DNA from: Defluviitaleaceae bacterium
GTDB lineage: Bacteria; Bacillota; Clostridia; Lachnospirales; WQUN01
DNA length: 64,000 nt
NCBI GenBank assembly: GCA_009786535.1
Contig: WQRX01000003.1
Span: forward strand, 2,325 to 66,324
Reading direction: 5' to 3'
The notes beneath the pieces were generated by a model. It saw only the letters and a program-made list of their open reading frames with translations, had not been told where the DNA came from and did not search any database. Positions within the stretch are counted from its first letter, which is position 1, and every line of letters begins with the position of its first letter. The position numbers were made by a program, and so were the translations under genes. Positions 50,896 to 60,926 of this stretch are shown one piece after another.

Positions 50896-53526
50896 TTACT
50901 TATTCCCTCTAATCGCGCATTGTGCCGCGGCTAAGCGTGCGATGGGCACGCGGAAGGGTGAGCAGCTTACATAGTCCAGCCCAATGGATGCGCAGAAGGC
51001 GATGGAGTAGGGGTCGCCGCCATGCTCGCCGCAGATGCCGATTTTCAGCTTGGGGTTGGCTTTGCGGCCTTTTTCTACGGCGGTGCGCATTAATTCGCCT
51101 ACGCCGTTAACGTCCAGCTTCGCGGTGGGGTCACCTTCGTAGATTACGTTTTCGATATAATCTTTGAGGATGCGCCCTGCGTCGTCGCGGCTTAGGCCGT
51201 AGGTCATTTGGGTTAAGTCGTTGGTACCAAAGGAGAAGAACTCGCTGCCCGCTTCGGATACGATTTTGTCCGCCACGATACACGCACGGGGGATTTCAAT
51301 CATCGTACCTACGGCATAGTCCAGGCTAATGCCTGCTTTGGCTACCAGGTCCTTCGCTACGCGGTCAATAATGTCGCGTACGAACTTGGTTTCTTTTACA
51401 TCGCCTACGAGGGGTATCATAATCTCGGGCTTGATATCGAAGCCTTTTTCTTTCTTCACTTCGATGGCGGCCTCGATGATGGCGCGGGTTTGCATTTCAC
51501 CAATTTCGGGGTAGGAAACGGTTAAGCGGCAACCACGGTGGCCCATCATGGGGTTCAACTCGTGGAGGGAAGTCGCCTTCGCTTTAATATCCGCTACGGA
51601 TTTGCCCATGTCTTTTGCCATTGCTTCGAAGTCGGCTTCGGTTTGGGGCATAAATTCGTGTAAGGGGGGGTCTAACAGGCGGATGGTAACGGGGCGGCCT
51701 TCCATGGTTTCATAAATGCCTTTGAAATCGTTTTTCTGCAAGGGAAGCAATTCGTCCAGTGCCGCGCGGCGGTCTGCTTCGTTTTCGGCAAGAATCATCT
51801 TGCGTACTTTTGGCAAACGGTCGGGGTCAAAGAACATATGCTCGGTACGGGTTAAGCCGATGCCCGTTGCGCCGAAGCCAAGGGCTTTCTTCGCATCTTT
51901 GGGGCTGTCGGCGTTGGTGCGTACACCTACCGCGCCTTTTACTTTTTCAACCCAGCCCATAAATGTGCCGAAGTCGCCTTTGTCCGTGTCCACTTCTACG
52001 GTTTTCACTTGCCCAAGGTACACGTTACCCGTAGAACCATTGAGGGAGATATAGTCGCCTTCTTTAATGGTTTCGCCGCCAAGGGTGAAGGATTTGCCGC
52101 TAAAACGGATTTCTTCACAGCCCGATACGCAGCAGCAACCCATTTGGCGGGCTACCAGCGCGGCGTGGGATGTCATACCGCCTTTAGCGGTAAGAATACC
52201 TTTGGACACTTCCATACCCATAATGTCGTCGGGGGAGGTTTCAAGGCGCACAAGGATTACGCTTTCGCCGCGGGCGTTGGCTTCTACCGCGTCTGCCGCT
52301 TCGAAGTACACCTTACCTACGGCAGCACCGGGGCTTGCGGGTAATGCCGCGCCAATTTTCTTCGCCGCTTTAAGGGAAGCGTCGTCAAATTGGGGGTGAA
52401 GGAGTTGGTCAAGGGCTTTGGGGTCTACGGAAAGGATGGCTTCCTCTTCCGTTAAAATGCCTTCGTTTTTAAGGTCGATGGCGATTTTTAACGCCGCGTG
52501 TGCGGTACATTTGCCGTTACGGGTTTGCAGGATATACAATTTGCCGTTTTCTACGGTAAATTCCATGTCTTGCATGTATTTGTAGTGTTTTTCCAGCAAA
52601 CGGGCATGGGTCATGAACTCGTCGAAAACGGCTTTGTTTACTTTTTCAAGCTCGGTGAAGTTAAGGGGCGTGCGTACGCCTGCTACTACGTCCTCGCCTT
52701 GTGCATTCATAAGGAATTCGCCGTATACGTGGTTGTCCCCCGTTGCGGCGTTACGGGTAAATACTACCCCCGTGCCCGACGTATCGGAAAGGTTACCGAA
52801 TACCATTTGCTGTACGTTAACGGCGGTGCCCCATTCGTAGGGGATGTCGTTCATACGGCGGTATACGAAGGCGCGCTCGTTGTCCCATGATTCAAATACG
52901 GCGGAAATTGCGCCGTAGAGTTGCTCTTTTGCATCGCCGGGGAAGTCCTTGCCTTGGTCGTCGCGGTAGATTTTTTTGAAGCGCTCTACCACGGCTTTCC
53001 AGTCGTCGCCCGTAAGCTCGGTATCGTCTTTGTAGCCTTTTTCTTCTTTAAACTTTGCAAGGTCGTGTTCAAAGTCATGCTTCGATACGCCAATAACTAC
53101 GTCTGCAAACATCATGATAAAACGGCGATAGCTGTCATACGCGAAGCGTGCGCCGGCGGATTTGGCTAAGCCTTCGGCGGCTGCGTCGTTAATGCCAAGG
53201 TTAAGCACGGTGTCCATCATACCGGGGAGAGAAACACGCGCCCCCGAGCGTACACCCACCAGCAAAGGATTGGTAGAATCGCCAAACTTTTTGCCCGAGA
53301 TGCTTTCCAACTGGGTTACACAATCGTCGATTTGTTTTTTAATGTCGTCGTTAATTTTCTTGCCGTTTTTGTTGTAGTCGGTGCAGGCTTCGGTAGAAAC
53401 GATAAAACCGTTGGGTACAGGAATGTTAAGCTTAATCATTTCGCAAAGGTTTGCGCCCTTGCCGCCCAACAGGTTTTTCATGTCCTTGTCGCCTTCTTTG
53501 AACATATACACATATTTGTGCGCCAT
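50896..53526 (-). CDS. ppdK: Pyruvate phosphate dikinase
   Basis: This 876-residue enzyme interconverts pyruvate, ATP and phosphate with phosphoenolpyruvate, AMP and pyrophosphate. The N-terminal ATP-grasp part includes GGKGANLCEM and VRSGARVSLPGMMDTVLNLG. The phosphohistidine segment is GGMTSHAALVARQMGCCCV. The C-terminal PEP-binding barrel contains LTRTEHMFF, GHRGCRL, SFGTNDLTQM and GICGEHGGDP. The length matches the family. The start has AAGGGAGGATATAAA upstream. An internal piece of this gene is duplicated at 43829-44014. Confidence 0.97.
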   Translation of the reverse strand: MAHKYVYMFKEGDKDMKNLLGGKGANLCEMIKLNIPVPNGFIVSTEACTDYNKNGKKINDDIKKQIDDCVTQLESISGKKFGDSTNPLLVGVRSGARVSLPGMMDTVLNLGINDAAAEGLAKSAGARFAYDSYRRFIMMFADVVIGVSKHDFEHDLAKFKEEKGYKDDTELTGDDWKAVVERFKKIYRDDQGKDFPGDAKEQLYGAISAVFESWDNERAFVYRRMNDIPYEWGTAVNVQQMVFGNLSDTSGTGVVFTRNAATGDNHVYGEFLMNAQGEDVVAGVRTPLNFTELEKVNKAVFDEFMTHARLLEKHYKYMQDMEFTVENGKLYILQTRNGKCTAHAALKIAIDLKNEGILTEEEAILSVDPKALDQLLHPQFDDASLKAAKKIGAALPASPGAAVGKVYFEAADAVEANARGESVILVRLETSPDDIMGMEVSKGILTAKGGMTSHAALVARQMGCCCVSGCEEIRFSGKSFTLGGETIKEGDYISLNGSTGNVYLGQVKTVEVDTDKGDFGTFMGWVEKVKGAVGVRTNADSPKDAKKALGFGATGIGLTRTEHMFFDPDRLPKVRKMILAENEADRRAALDELLPLQKNDFKGIYETMEGRPVTIRLLDPPLHEFMPQTEADFEAMAKDMGKSVADIKAKATSLHELNPMMGHRGCRLTVSYPEIGEMQTRAIIEAAIEVKKEKGFDIKPEIMIPLVGDVKETKFVRDIIDRVAKDLVAKAGISLDYAVGTMIEIPRACIVADKIVSEAGSEFFSFGTNDLTQMTYGLSRDDAGRILKDYIENVIYEGDPTAKLDVNGVGELMRTAVEKGRKANPKLKIGICGEHGGDPYSIAFCASIGLDYVSCSPFRVPIARLAAAQCAIRGNK

Positions 53527-53690
53527 GTTTTATATCCTCCCTTAATAAGGTTAATAGGTTTTTGTAAATAACCGCAATCAATGAAAAAATGGTCGCTACG
53601 AATTTTACGCCGATGCGTAAAATTCATTCGTGCGGGCGTTCCGCTTCGCTTCACGTCCTTCTCGCTCCCATTTTTAATGAATTATTGCGG

Positions 53691-54074
53691 TTATTTTAAG
53701 GTAGCTTTCGCTCCTACTTCGGCAAGCTTTTTGCTTACTTCCTCGGCTTCTGCTTTGGGCATACCCTCTTTAAGCACTTTGGGTGCGCCGTCTACCAGCT
53801 CTTTGGCTTCTTTTAAGCCTAAGCCCGTAATTTCGCGTACTACTTTAATAACCTTAATTTTTTCTGCGCCAACCTCGGTTAACTCTACGTCAAATTCGGT
53901 TTTTTCTTCCGCAGCTTCGCCGCCGCCGCCTGCCGCCGCAGGACCGGCCATAACCATACCCGCAGCAGCAGATACGCCAAATTCTTCTTCCGCAGCTTTA
54001 ACTAAATCGTTAAGCTCCAGCACGGACAGCTCTTTAACCGCCGCGATAATGTCGGTAATCGTTAATTTCGCCAT
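53691..54074 (-). CDS. rplL: 50S ribosomal protein L7/L12
   Basis: This 127-residue protein has the N-terminal dimerisation helices ([20 protein letters not shown]), the Ala/Gly hinge ([12 protein letters not shown]) and the factor-binding C-terminal domain ([20 protein letters not shown]). It forms the ribosome stalk with L10. TAAGGAGATTTTTGAA lies upstream. It follows rplJ after about 110 bases that hold a dispersed hairpin element. No rpoB follows, and ppdK is next on this strand. Confidence 0.97.
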   Translation of the reverse strand: MAKLTITDIIAAVKELSVLELNDLVKAAEEEFGVSAAAGMVMAGPAAAGGGGEAAEEKTEFDVELTEVGAEKIKVIKVVREITGLGLKEAKELVDGAPKVLKEGMPKAEAEEVSKKLAEVGAKATLK

Positions 54075-54096
54075 TTCAAAAATCTCCTTAAAATAT

Positions 54097-54160
54097 AAAG
54101 TTTTGGTCGAGCTTTTTCAAAAGCTCGTGGGGTTTGGGGCAACGCCCCAAGGTATTAATC
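54097..54160 (+). repeat. Dispersed double-hairpin element between rplJ and rplL
   Basis: The core AAAGTTTTGGTCGAGC is the same as at 1231. Hairpin arms are GAGCTTTT/AAAAGCTC (54109-54126) and TTGGGGC/GCCCCAA (54134-54150). It ends GGTATTAATC. It is read through by the rplJ-rplL transcript on the minus strand, so it cannot be a strong terminator in that direction. Confidence 0.75.
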
Positions 54161-54183
54161 TTTTAATCTTTTGACTTTAAACC

Positions 54184-54693
54184 TTACGCTTCTTCTGCTT
54201 TTTTCTCAGCCACTGCGTTAATAACGCGTGCGAATGCGCCCATGGGCGACTTGAACGAGCCAAGCAAGCGAGAAATAAGCACATCCCTTGGGGGAATATC
54301 CGCAATTGCCTTGGTTTTTGCAGCGTCGTAAACCTCGCCGTCGATAGCGGAGGCTTTAAATTGAAGCAAAGGCATCGCCTTTAAATGCTTGCTGATGGCA
54401 GAAGCCGCCGCGGTTGCATCTTCATAGGAAAAAGCCACCGCCGTTGGTCCTGCAAGGTGTTCCTTTAAGCCGCTGTAGTCCGTGCCTTCTATGGCGCGTT
54501 CCATCATGGTATTTTTGTACACCTTGTAGTCAATACCGCCCGCCTTGCGAATGCTGGAGCGCAGCAAGGTATCCTGCTCTACGGTTAAACCACGGGACTG
54601 CACCAGCACAACGGATTTTGCCTTACCCAGTTTGTCGCGTATCTCGTTGATAACGACGTTTTTTGCATTGCGGTTTTTTTCAAGATTTGTCAT
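54184..54693 (-). CDS. rplJ: 50S ribosomal protein L10
   Basis: This 169-residue protein matches L10 by KAKSVVLVQSRGLTVEQDTLLR near the start and YKVYKNTMMERAIEGTDY. The C-terminal helix (GAFARVINAVAEKKAEEA) binds L7/L12 dimers. GAAAGGAGAACCGAAAC lies upstream. An L10-type leader precedes it. The usual rplK-rplA genes are not adjacent. Confidence 0.96.
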   Translation of the reverse strand: MTNLEKNRNAKNVVINEIRDKLGKAKSVVLVQSRGLTVEQDTLLRSSIRKAGGIDYKVYKNTMMERAIEGTDYSGLKEHLAGPTAVAFSYEDATAAASAISKHLKAMPLLQFKASAIDGEVYDAAKTKAIADIPPRDVLISRLLGSFKSPMGAFARVINAVAEKKAEEA

Positions 54694-54728
54694 GTTTCGG
54701 TTCTCCTTTCTCGGAGCATTCCATTAGA

Positions 54729-54777
54729 AAAGCCCCGTACTTTGGCGTCTGTTAGACGAACCATAGCTACGGGGCTT
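54729..54777 (-). promoter_or_regulatory. L10 leader hairpin (autoregulatory)
   Basis: On the minus strand AGCCCCGTA pairs with TACGGGGCT (54768-54776 with 54731-54739). It encloses CGTCT/AGACG with an internal loop like the L10-binding fold. A TTTTCT tail follows, so it may also attenuate. It lies 38 bases before the rplJ start codon. Confidence 0.7.
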
Positions 54778-54890
54778 GTATGCATAGAAATAAAATGCCT
54801 TACAAACTACCTCGCCTCGGTGGGGTTTACAACCGAAGAATACCCACTGTCTATGGCAGGGGAGAGTATACGCGAAGGGTTAGGGAAATG

Positions 54891-56561
54891 TCAAGTACGC
54901 TTTTTATACTCCTGCTCAACGCTTATCATAAGCACTTGACGACCGTCCTCGTCTCGTTGGAAGATGTCGGGCTTACCTGTGAGCCATTTTTTGTTTTTAC
55001 TGTCGGCGTTTAACCACATGTCTAAATGGTGGTCGTATACTTCTTTGCAGAAGGCTTCTTTGTCGCCGCTGTAGTTGTCGGGCATGATAAATTGAAAATA
55101 CGTGCCCGTATCCTGCTCCACAACGATGAGCTTGATTTTTTCGGACTCGATATAGCGCGGGGCTTCCGTAAAGGGCTTTGTGGTAATTTCGATACCTTCT
55201 ATGGTGAATGCCGTACCTTGTTCGCCGCCGGCAACCCGAATGAAAGGAACGGGCTTGCCCTCAATGAGGGGGAAGGTATGCAAAAGGCGGAAGCTTTCCC
55301 CTTGGCTGATGGAATGGGCGTCCAGCCATTCATACCCCGGCATACCTGCCATCCATAGGCTACCCTTGCTTTCCGCGTTGGCGGCGATTTTTCCCCTTAC
55401 GACCAAAGCGCAGTAGTGGTTGGGCGGCATGTTTAGCGCCTTCAGATGTATATCAATGCCGTCCCAGTCGTTTTTCGTGTTGGTAATTTGTATCCCGTTT
55501 TGTAAAAACGTGTAGGTCGGGTCGCCTGAGGATTCGACGACGCTTGTTTTAAACCCGCCAAGGGGTGTGCCTGTTTCCATGTCGCGTATTTCTTTGTTGG
55601 TTGCCAGGGAATACACGGTTTTCCAACCTTCGGTGTTAAACTTTATGGGCACATACCGCTGGAGCTGGTGATAGCCCAGCCCTTGCTTTATATCGCTGCC
55701 GGGGCAAAGCATGTGCGCCATTAAATGACGGGCGGTATCGTGGGTAAAATTTGTGCCCCTCAGCCATTTTAAAATTTGCGGGTATAGGCTTGTCATACTT
55801 TCGTCGTCCATATCCACGCATATGGCGGTGGCATACAGCCCGCCTTCTACTTCGATGATTTTATAGGGCGCGGTGTCTGCCTCGGTTACGTGGTCGTGAA
55901 TGGCAAAAATTTGTGCATTGGTTTCGCAGGAAATTTCTTTGTCGAGGATAAAGTTGCTGTTGTCCCAAACAATATTTTTGTGCAGATGCTTGTTATTTTC
56001 GCCCCATTCCCAAAATTCCATGTTGTGATGGCCCTCTGTTTTCCACCCCGAAAATACGGCGCGGAATTTGGGCAACCGTACTACCATCACACTTGGGAGC
56101 TTACGATTTTCCAATTGGGTGGTTATTTCCATAAAATGCTGCATGGGGTTTTCGATTTGGTTTTCGATGTCCTTTGCTTTCTCATATAATTTTTTTACGT
56201 CCGAATCATTGGAGAAATCGGCATTTTCTATTTGGCGGATAAATTCCATGACAATTTTTTTCAACTCGTGGAGGAGGGCGACCTCGTTGTCTATGTCATG
56301 GACCTTTTTGCCCAATACCTCCAGCACAATTTCCGAGCCGGATGCGCTAAAAATTTGCCGAATGTCTTTTATGCCTATGCCCAGCTTACGCAAAACTAAA
56401 ATCTGCTTCAGCTTTTTTTCTGCCACCCCGTCGTACACGCGGTATGCGTAGTCATCGGTACGGGTACTGGAAATTAGCCCCATGTCCTCGTAGTAGCGCA
56501 GTGTACGCGCCGATACATCATACATGGATGACATATCGCGGATTTTAATAAGATTGCCCAT
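54891..56561 (-). CDS. MerR-family regulator with a long effector-binding C-terminus
   Basis: This 556-residue protein starts with a MerR winged helix (IKIRDMSSMYDVSARTLRYYE, GLISSTRTDDYAYRVYD) and a dimerisation coiled coil (to about residue 130). Two AraC/GyrI-type effector-binding regions follow (about 155-300, FRAVFSGW and GGLYATAICVDMDDESM). A last domain of about 200 residues looks like a beta-sandwich carbohydrate- or ligand-binding module (SVVESSGDPTYTFLQNG). The arrangement suggests it senses a small hydrophobic or sugar ligand. Usual MerR proteins are far shorter. GAGGCAACAC precedes the ATG. Confidence 0.82.
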   Translation of the reverse strand: MGNLIKIRDMSSMYDVSARTLRYYEDMGLISSTRTDDYAYRVYDGVAEKKLKQILVLRKLGIGIKDIRQIFSASGSEIVLEVLGKKVHDIDNEVALLHELKKIVMEFIRQIENADFSNDSDVKKLYEKAKDIENQIENPMQHFMEITTQLENRKLPSVMVVRLPKFRAVFSGWKTEGHHNMEFWEWGENNKHLHKNIVWDNSNFILDKEISCETNAQIFAIHDHVTEADTAPYKIIEVEGGLYATAICVDMDDESMTSLYPQILKWLRGTNFTHDTARHLMAHMLCPGSDIKQGLGYHQLQRYVPIKFNTEGWKTVYSLATNKEIRDMETGTPLGGFKTSVVESSGDPTYTFLQNGIQITNTKNDWDGIDIHLKALNMPPNHYCALVVRGKIAANAESKGSLWMAGMPGYEWLDAHSISQGESFRLLHTFPLIEGKPVPFIRVAGGEQGTAFTIEGIEITTKPFTEAPRYIESEKIKLIVVEQDTGTYFQFIMPDNYSGDKEAFCKEVYDHHLDMWLNADSKNKKWLTGKPDIFQRDEDGRQVLMISVEQEYKKRT

Positions 56562-56796
56562 GTGTTGCCTCCTTTGTTATTTAATGCGCATAGCATAAAG
56601 CTTTCCCCTGCGGAAGAGTCAAGGGCGTTGCCCCACAAGAAGGGTTGCCTTCAATTTGACGCCCTTGCGCCACCATTCCCGCTATGCTACTATGCTCAAC
56701 AGTTGATGAAGGATGTAGAATGTAAGGGTGGGTGGGCGATAAAGCCCTAGTAGGATACGACAGCAGCACGAAAAAATTCAAAAGGATGGGATAGAA

Positions 56797-57330
56797 ATGG
56801 GGATTTTAATTGAATTGCAAAGTGAACTACAAACAATTATTGAAAACGTAGGCATTAACCCAAAATCCTTGTTAAAAGGGATGTATTATGTTGCCGCATT
56901 AGTAAAAAAGGCAAGGGACGCACGGGGTTCGGGTGAAGTACAGGGCGATTATGCCGAGATTATACGTCGGCTGGATGCAGCACAAAACGAGCTAAAAGAG
57001 AAATTCGCGCAGATGCAAAGCAACGGGAAATTTGCATCTGACATTCAAGTATTAATTCCCGATGTGGTTATTTTGCATTTAAAATACCCCCTTGAAAAAA
57101 GCGAACCCGATAGCAAACATGAAGATGTAGCACAAGCAATAGATGATTTGTTTACCATGGAGGACGGATTGTACGAAGGCTGTGTTATTCTTTCGTCAGA
57201 AACTATTGCGTTAAATGTTAACTGCGATGATGAAGGCGACGGAGATGACCTTGAAAGTGAAGTTATCGCCCCTGTGAAAATATTATTGCAAAAATATGAA
57301 ACAGCCATAAAAACAATTGAACGCCTGTAA
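56797..57330 (+). CDS. Acidic protein of unknown function
   Basis: This 177-residue soluble protein is rich in Glu and Asp, with coiled-coil-prone helices (AEIIRRLDAAQNELKEKFAQM). No family is recognised. A ribosome binding site AAAAGGATGGG is 9 bases upstream. It stands alone between the MerR-type gene and rpsL and ends before a terminator at 57405. Confidence 0.65.
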   Translation: MGILIELQSELQTIIENVGINPKSLLKGMYYVAALVKKARDARGSGEVQGDYAEIIRRLDAAQNELKEKFAQMQSNGKFASDIQVLIPDVVILHLKYPLEKSEPDSKHEDVAQAIDDLFTMEDGLYEGCVILSSETIALNVNCDDEGDGDDLESEVIAPVKILLQKYETAIKTIERL

Positions 57331-57404
57331 AAAAGGATAGGGAAAACAGGCGCAAAAAAGAGAGTTTTTATAACCGTTTTAAACCCGCACTTGCGACGAA
57401 GAAC

Positions 57405-57475
57405 GCCGCATTTGCGGATTTTTTTCATGTGCGCACAATTTCAACTGATTACAATATGTAATCGGTTGGTTTTGA
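57405..57475. repeat. Terminator hairpin plus dispersed palindromic element, copy B
   Basis: CCGCATTTGCGG then ATTTTTTT (57408-57427) forms a terminator. It is followed by AACTGATTACA, spacer ATA, TGTAATCGGTT (57443-57467). The same two-part order occurs at 4401-4468 and 63151-63219. Confidence 0.7.
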
Positions 57476-57524
57476 ATACTTTGAATACAAAGTAAAGCCG
57501 TTCCGTCAACTTTCGCCCATCCCC

Positions 57525-57553
57525 TTGACTTCTTGCCGCCACACTGGTACAAT
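57525..57553 (+). promoter_or_regulatory. Promoter of the rpsL operon
   Basis: TTGACT (57525-57530), a 17-base spacer ending in TGG, and TACAAT (57548-57553) give a strong sigma-A promoter 41 bases before the rpsL ATG. Confidence 0.85.
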
Positions 57554-57593
57554 CCCCACCGTTTTCTATTTTCGAAGGAAAGGAGGAAAAAAG

Positions 57594-58010
57594 ATGCTAA
57601 CTTTCAATCAATTGGTAAAGCAAGGGCGCAAGTCTAAGGAGCGCAAGTCTACCTCTCCTGTATTGCAAAAGGGACTTAACTCGCTGAAGGACAAAGTGCT
57701 GGACCAATCCGCCCCCCAAAAGCGCGGCGTGTGTACGTATGTGCGTACCAAAACACCCAAAAAGCCTAACTCCGCATTGCGTAAAATTGCCCGTGTAAGG
57801 CTTTCCAACAAAATGGAAGCAACATGCTACATCCCCGGCGAAGGCCACAACCTGCAAGAGCATAGCGTTGTGTTAATTCGCGGCGGCAGGGTGCGCGACC
57901 TGCCCGGTGTGCGCTATCACATTATCCGCGGTACGCTGGATACGGCAGGCGTTGCAAAACGCGGACAAGCCCGCAGCAAATACGGCGCGAAGAAGCCCAA
58001 AAAAGCATAA
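57594..58010 (+). CDS. rpsL: 30S ribosomal protein S12
   Basis: This 138-residue protein has [12 protein letters not shown] at the start and the decoding-site loops [14 protein letters not shown] and [12 protein letters not shown], where streptomycin-resistance changes occur. The Lys residues there are wild type. GAAAGGAGGAAAAAAG precedes the ATG at 57594. It opens the str operon. Confidence 0.98.
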   Translation: MLTFNQLVKQGRKSKERKSTSPVLQKGLNSLKDKVLDQSAPQKRGVCTYVRTKTPKKPNSALRKIARVRLSNKMEATCYIPGEGHNLQEHSVVLIRGGRVRDLPGVRYHIIRGTLDTAGVAKRGQARSKYGAKKPKKA

Positions 58011-58188
58011 TTTAATCACGTAAGCAACGAAGCAAAAATCGCTTCCTTATATAATGTAATCTTTTTGCCTATGGGCAACGTTAATAAGGGCGCGAACGTA
58101 TGAAATGGTTAACATTTCGCACGAGTACCGATGAGTTATGTGAATTTCGCAGAAATTCGCTAATAATCTCTATAAGGAGGGAAGCATC

Positions 58189-58659
58189 GTGCCAAGGAAA
58201 GGTCACGTAGCAAAACGCTCTGTATTGCCCGACCCGCTGTTTGGCAGCAAGGTAGTTACCAAGCTGATTAACGGCATCATGTTAGACGGTAAAAAAGGCG
58301 TTGCCCAATCAATTGTATATGGTGCATTCGAAAAAGCGGCAGAGAAAAAAGGTCAGCCCGCGATTGAAATTTTTGAAGAAGCGCTAAACAACGTAATGCC
58401 CGTACTGGAGGTAAAAGCCCGCCGCGTAGGCGGTGCAACCTACCAAGTACCCATAGAAGTGCGCCCCGACCGCAGACAAGCCCTTGGGCTTCGCTGGCTG
58501 GTTTACTTCTCAAGAAGGCGCAGCGAAAAAAATATGACCGACCGCCTGGCAAATGAATTGTTGGACGCTTCCAACAACACAGGCGCGGCCGTAAAACGTA
58601 AAGAAGAAATGCACAGAATGGCTGATGCAAACAAAGCCTTCGCGCATTATAAATGGTAG
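58189..58659 (+). CDS. rpsG: 30S ribosomal protein S7
   Basis: This 156-residue protein matches S7 by [10 protein letters not shown], then VEVRPDRRQ-like [18 protein letters not shown] and the end FAHYKW. It nucleates assembly of the 30S head. The start is GTG with TAAGGAGGGAAGCATC upstream. About 178 bases separate it from rpsL. Confidence 0.98.
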   Translation: MPRKGHVAKRSVLPDPLFGSKVVTKLINGIMLDGKKGVAQSIVYGAFEKAAEKKGQPAIEIFEEALNNVMPVLEVKARRVGGATYQVPIEVRPDRRQALGLRWLVYFSRRRSEKNMTDRLANELLDASNNTGAAVKRKEEMHRMADANKAFAHYKW

Positions 58660-58666
58660 GTGTAAA

Positions 58667-60751
58667 ATGAGCAGAGCTTTCCCACTGGAAAGAACAAGAA
58701 ATATCGGCATCATGGCGCATATTGACGCGGGTAAAACCACGCTTACGGAACGTATTTTGTTCTACACAGGTCGCAACTATAAATTGGGCGAAACCCACGA
58801 GGGTACCGCCACAATGGACTGGATGGAGCAAGAGCAAGAGCGCGGAATTACCATTACTTCTGCGGCAACGACAACGCAGTGGGACAACCATCGCATCAAT
58901 ATTATTGACACGCCGGGCCACGTAGACTTTACGGTAGAAGTAGAGCGCAGCTTACGTGTGCTTGACGGTGCAGTAGGTGTTTTCTGTGCCAAAGGCGGTG
59001 TTGAACCGCAGTCGGAAACCGTTTGGCGGCAAGCCGACAAGTACGCCGTACCCCGCGTAGCCTATGTAAACAAAATGGACATCATGGGGGCGGATTTTTT
59101 ACGCGTAGTGGCGATGATTAAAGACCGCTTAGGCGCAAACGCCGTACCCGTGCAGTTACCCGTAGGCGCGGAAAGTGAATTTAAAGGCAATATCGACCTG
59201 TTTGAAATGAAGTTCTACAACTATCCTGTAGACGTGACACAACCGTTAGTTGCCGAAGAAATTCCCGCCGACATGAAGGATTTAGCCGAAGAATACCGCA
59301 CCGCCATGATTGAAGCCATTGCAGAAACCGATGAAGACCTTATGGAAGCGTATTTAAACGGCGACGAGCTTTCGATTCAAACCCTTAAAGAGGCATTGCG
59401 CAATGCATGTATTGCTACCACGATTACTCCCGTTTTCTGTGGAAGCGCATACAAAAACAAGGGGATTCAAAAACTATTGGACGGCGTTGTTTCGTACCTG
59501 CCTGCGCCAACCGATATCCCTGCGATTAAGGGCATTATTCCCGCAACGGAAGCGGAAACCGAGCGCAAAGCCTCCGACAGCGAACCGTTTTCTGCCTTGG
59601 CGTTTAAGATTATGAACGACCCCTTTGTGGGTAAGCTGGCGTTCTTCCGCGTATATTCGGGCAAGCTGAGTGCAGGCTCGTATGTGCATAATTCTGTGAA
59701 GGACAAAAAGGAACGCATGGGGCGCATTCTTCAAATGCACGCCAACCATCGCGAGGACGTAACGGAAGTACACGCAGGCGACATTGCCGCCGTTGTTGGC
59801 TTAAAGTTTACCACAACAGGCGACACCCTGTGCGACGAGAAACACGAAGTTATCCTGGAATCCATGAACTTCCCCGAGCCTGTAATTTCGGTTGCCATTG
59901 AGCCGAAGACCAAGGCAGGGCGCGATAAAATGGGCATCGCATTAGGCAAACTTGCCGAAGAGGACCCCACCTTCAAGACGCATACCGACCAAGATAGCGG
60001 GCAAACCATTATCTCGGGCATGGGCGAACTGCACCTTGAAATTATCGTGGACAGACTGCTGCGCGAGTTTAAAGTGGAAGCAAATGTGGGTAAGCCGCAG
60101 GTGGCTTATCGCGAGGCATTCCGCAAAGCAGTGGACATGGAAGGCAAGTATGTGCGCCAATCCGGCGGTCGCGGGCAATACGGGCATGTTAAGGTATTGT
60201 TCGAGCCTATGGACGCAAATGACAGCGACAAGCCCTTCGAATTTGTGGATAAAATCGTGGGCGGCGTAGTACCCAAGGAATATATCCCTGCCGTTGAATC
60301 GGGTATTAAAGAAGCAATGGCTTCGGGCATTATTGCAGGTTATCCCGTACTTGGCGTACGCGCAACCCTCTACGAGGGCAGCTACCATGATGTAGACTCC
60401 AGCGAAATGGCGTTTAAAATTGCAGGTTCTATGGCATTTAAAGACGCAATGCGCAAGTCCGACCCTGCGTTGCTTGAGCCCATTATGAAGGTAGACGTAA
60501 CCGTGCCCGAGGAATATATGGGCGATGTTATCGGCGACATTAACTCACGCCGCGGTAAAATTGAAGGCATGGAAGCGCAGAACAACGCGCAGGTTATCCA
60601 CTCCTTCGTGCCGCTGGCAGAAATGTTTGGCTACGCCACCGACCTGCGCAGCAAAACCCAAGGGCGCGGCATCTACTCCATGGAAGTGCATCATTACGAG
60701 CCCGTACCCAAGAGTGTGCAGGAAAAGCATGTGAGTGGTAAGGGTGAGTGA
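58667..60751 (+). CDS. fusA: Translation elongation factor G
   Basis: This 694-residue GTPase has G1 AHIDAGKTT, a G2 region in [13 protein letters not shown]3 DTPGHVDF and G4 NKMD. Domains II to V follow at normal length. It starts 8 bases after rpsG with a modest GGTAGGTG site, so translation may be coupled. Conserved segments around residues 450-460 (fusidic-acid pocket) look normal. It is followed by a terminator at 60772 rather than by tuf. Confidence 0.98.
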   Translation: MSRAFPLERTRNIGIMAHIDAGKTTLTERILFYTGRNYKLGETHEGTATMDWMEQEQERGITITSAATTTQWDNHRINIIDTPGHVDFTVEVERSLRVLDGAVGVFCAKGGVEPQSETVWRQADKYAVPRVAYVNKMDIMGADFLRVVAMIKDRLGANAVPVQLPVGAESEFKGNIDLFEMKFYNYPVDVTQPLVAEEIPADMKDLAEEYRTAMIEAIAETDEDLMEAYLNGDELSIQTLKEALRNACIATTITPVFCGSAYKNKGIQKLLDGVVSYLPAPTDIPAIKGIIPATEAETERKASDSEPFSALAFKIMNDPFVGKLAFFRVYSGKLSAGSYVHNSVKDKKERMGRILQMHANHREDVTEVHAGDIAAVVGLKFTTTGDTLCDEKHEVILESMNFPEPVISVAIEPKTKAGRDKMGIALGKLAEEDPTFKTHTDQDSGQTIISGMGELHLEIIVDRLLREFKVEANVGKPQVAYREAFRKAVDMEGKYVRQSGGRGQYGHVKVLFEPMDANDSDKPFEFVDKIVGGVVPKEYIPAVESGIKEAMASGIIAGYPVLGVRATLYEGSYHDVDSSEMAFKIAGSMAFKDAMRKSDPALLEPIMKVDVTVPEEYMGDVIGDINSRRGKIEGMEAQNNAQVIHSFVPLAEMFGYATDLRSKTQGRGIYSMEVHHYEPVPKSVQEKHVSGKGE

Positions 60752-60771
60752 TTAAACGGTTAACACATTGG

Positions 60772-60795
60772 GGGGCATATATGTGCCCCTCTTTT
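60772..60795 (+). terminator. Terminator of the rpsL-rpsG-fusA operon
   Basis: GGGGCA/TGCCCC with a six-base loop is followed by TCTTTTTAT. Confidence 0.75.
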
Positions 60796-60926
60796 TATAC
60801 CAAAAATTTATGATTTTTTTGTTTATTTCATTGACAAGATTTTTTTTATTTGTTACCTTGAGCAAGCAATGGAATTAGGCAGATGTGTTTTCAAGTCAAA
60901 ATATGCTTTTTGGAGGATGATTTGTT

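Noticed and set aside
53581-54174. 197-codon frame antisense to rplL
   Set aside because: It is a complement shadow of the Ala/Glu-rich L7/L12 coding sequence.
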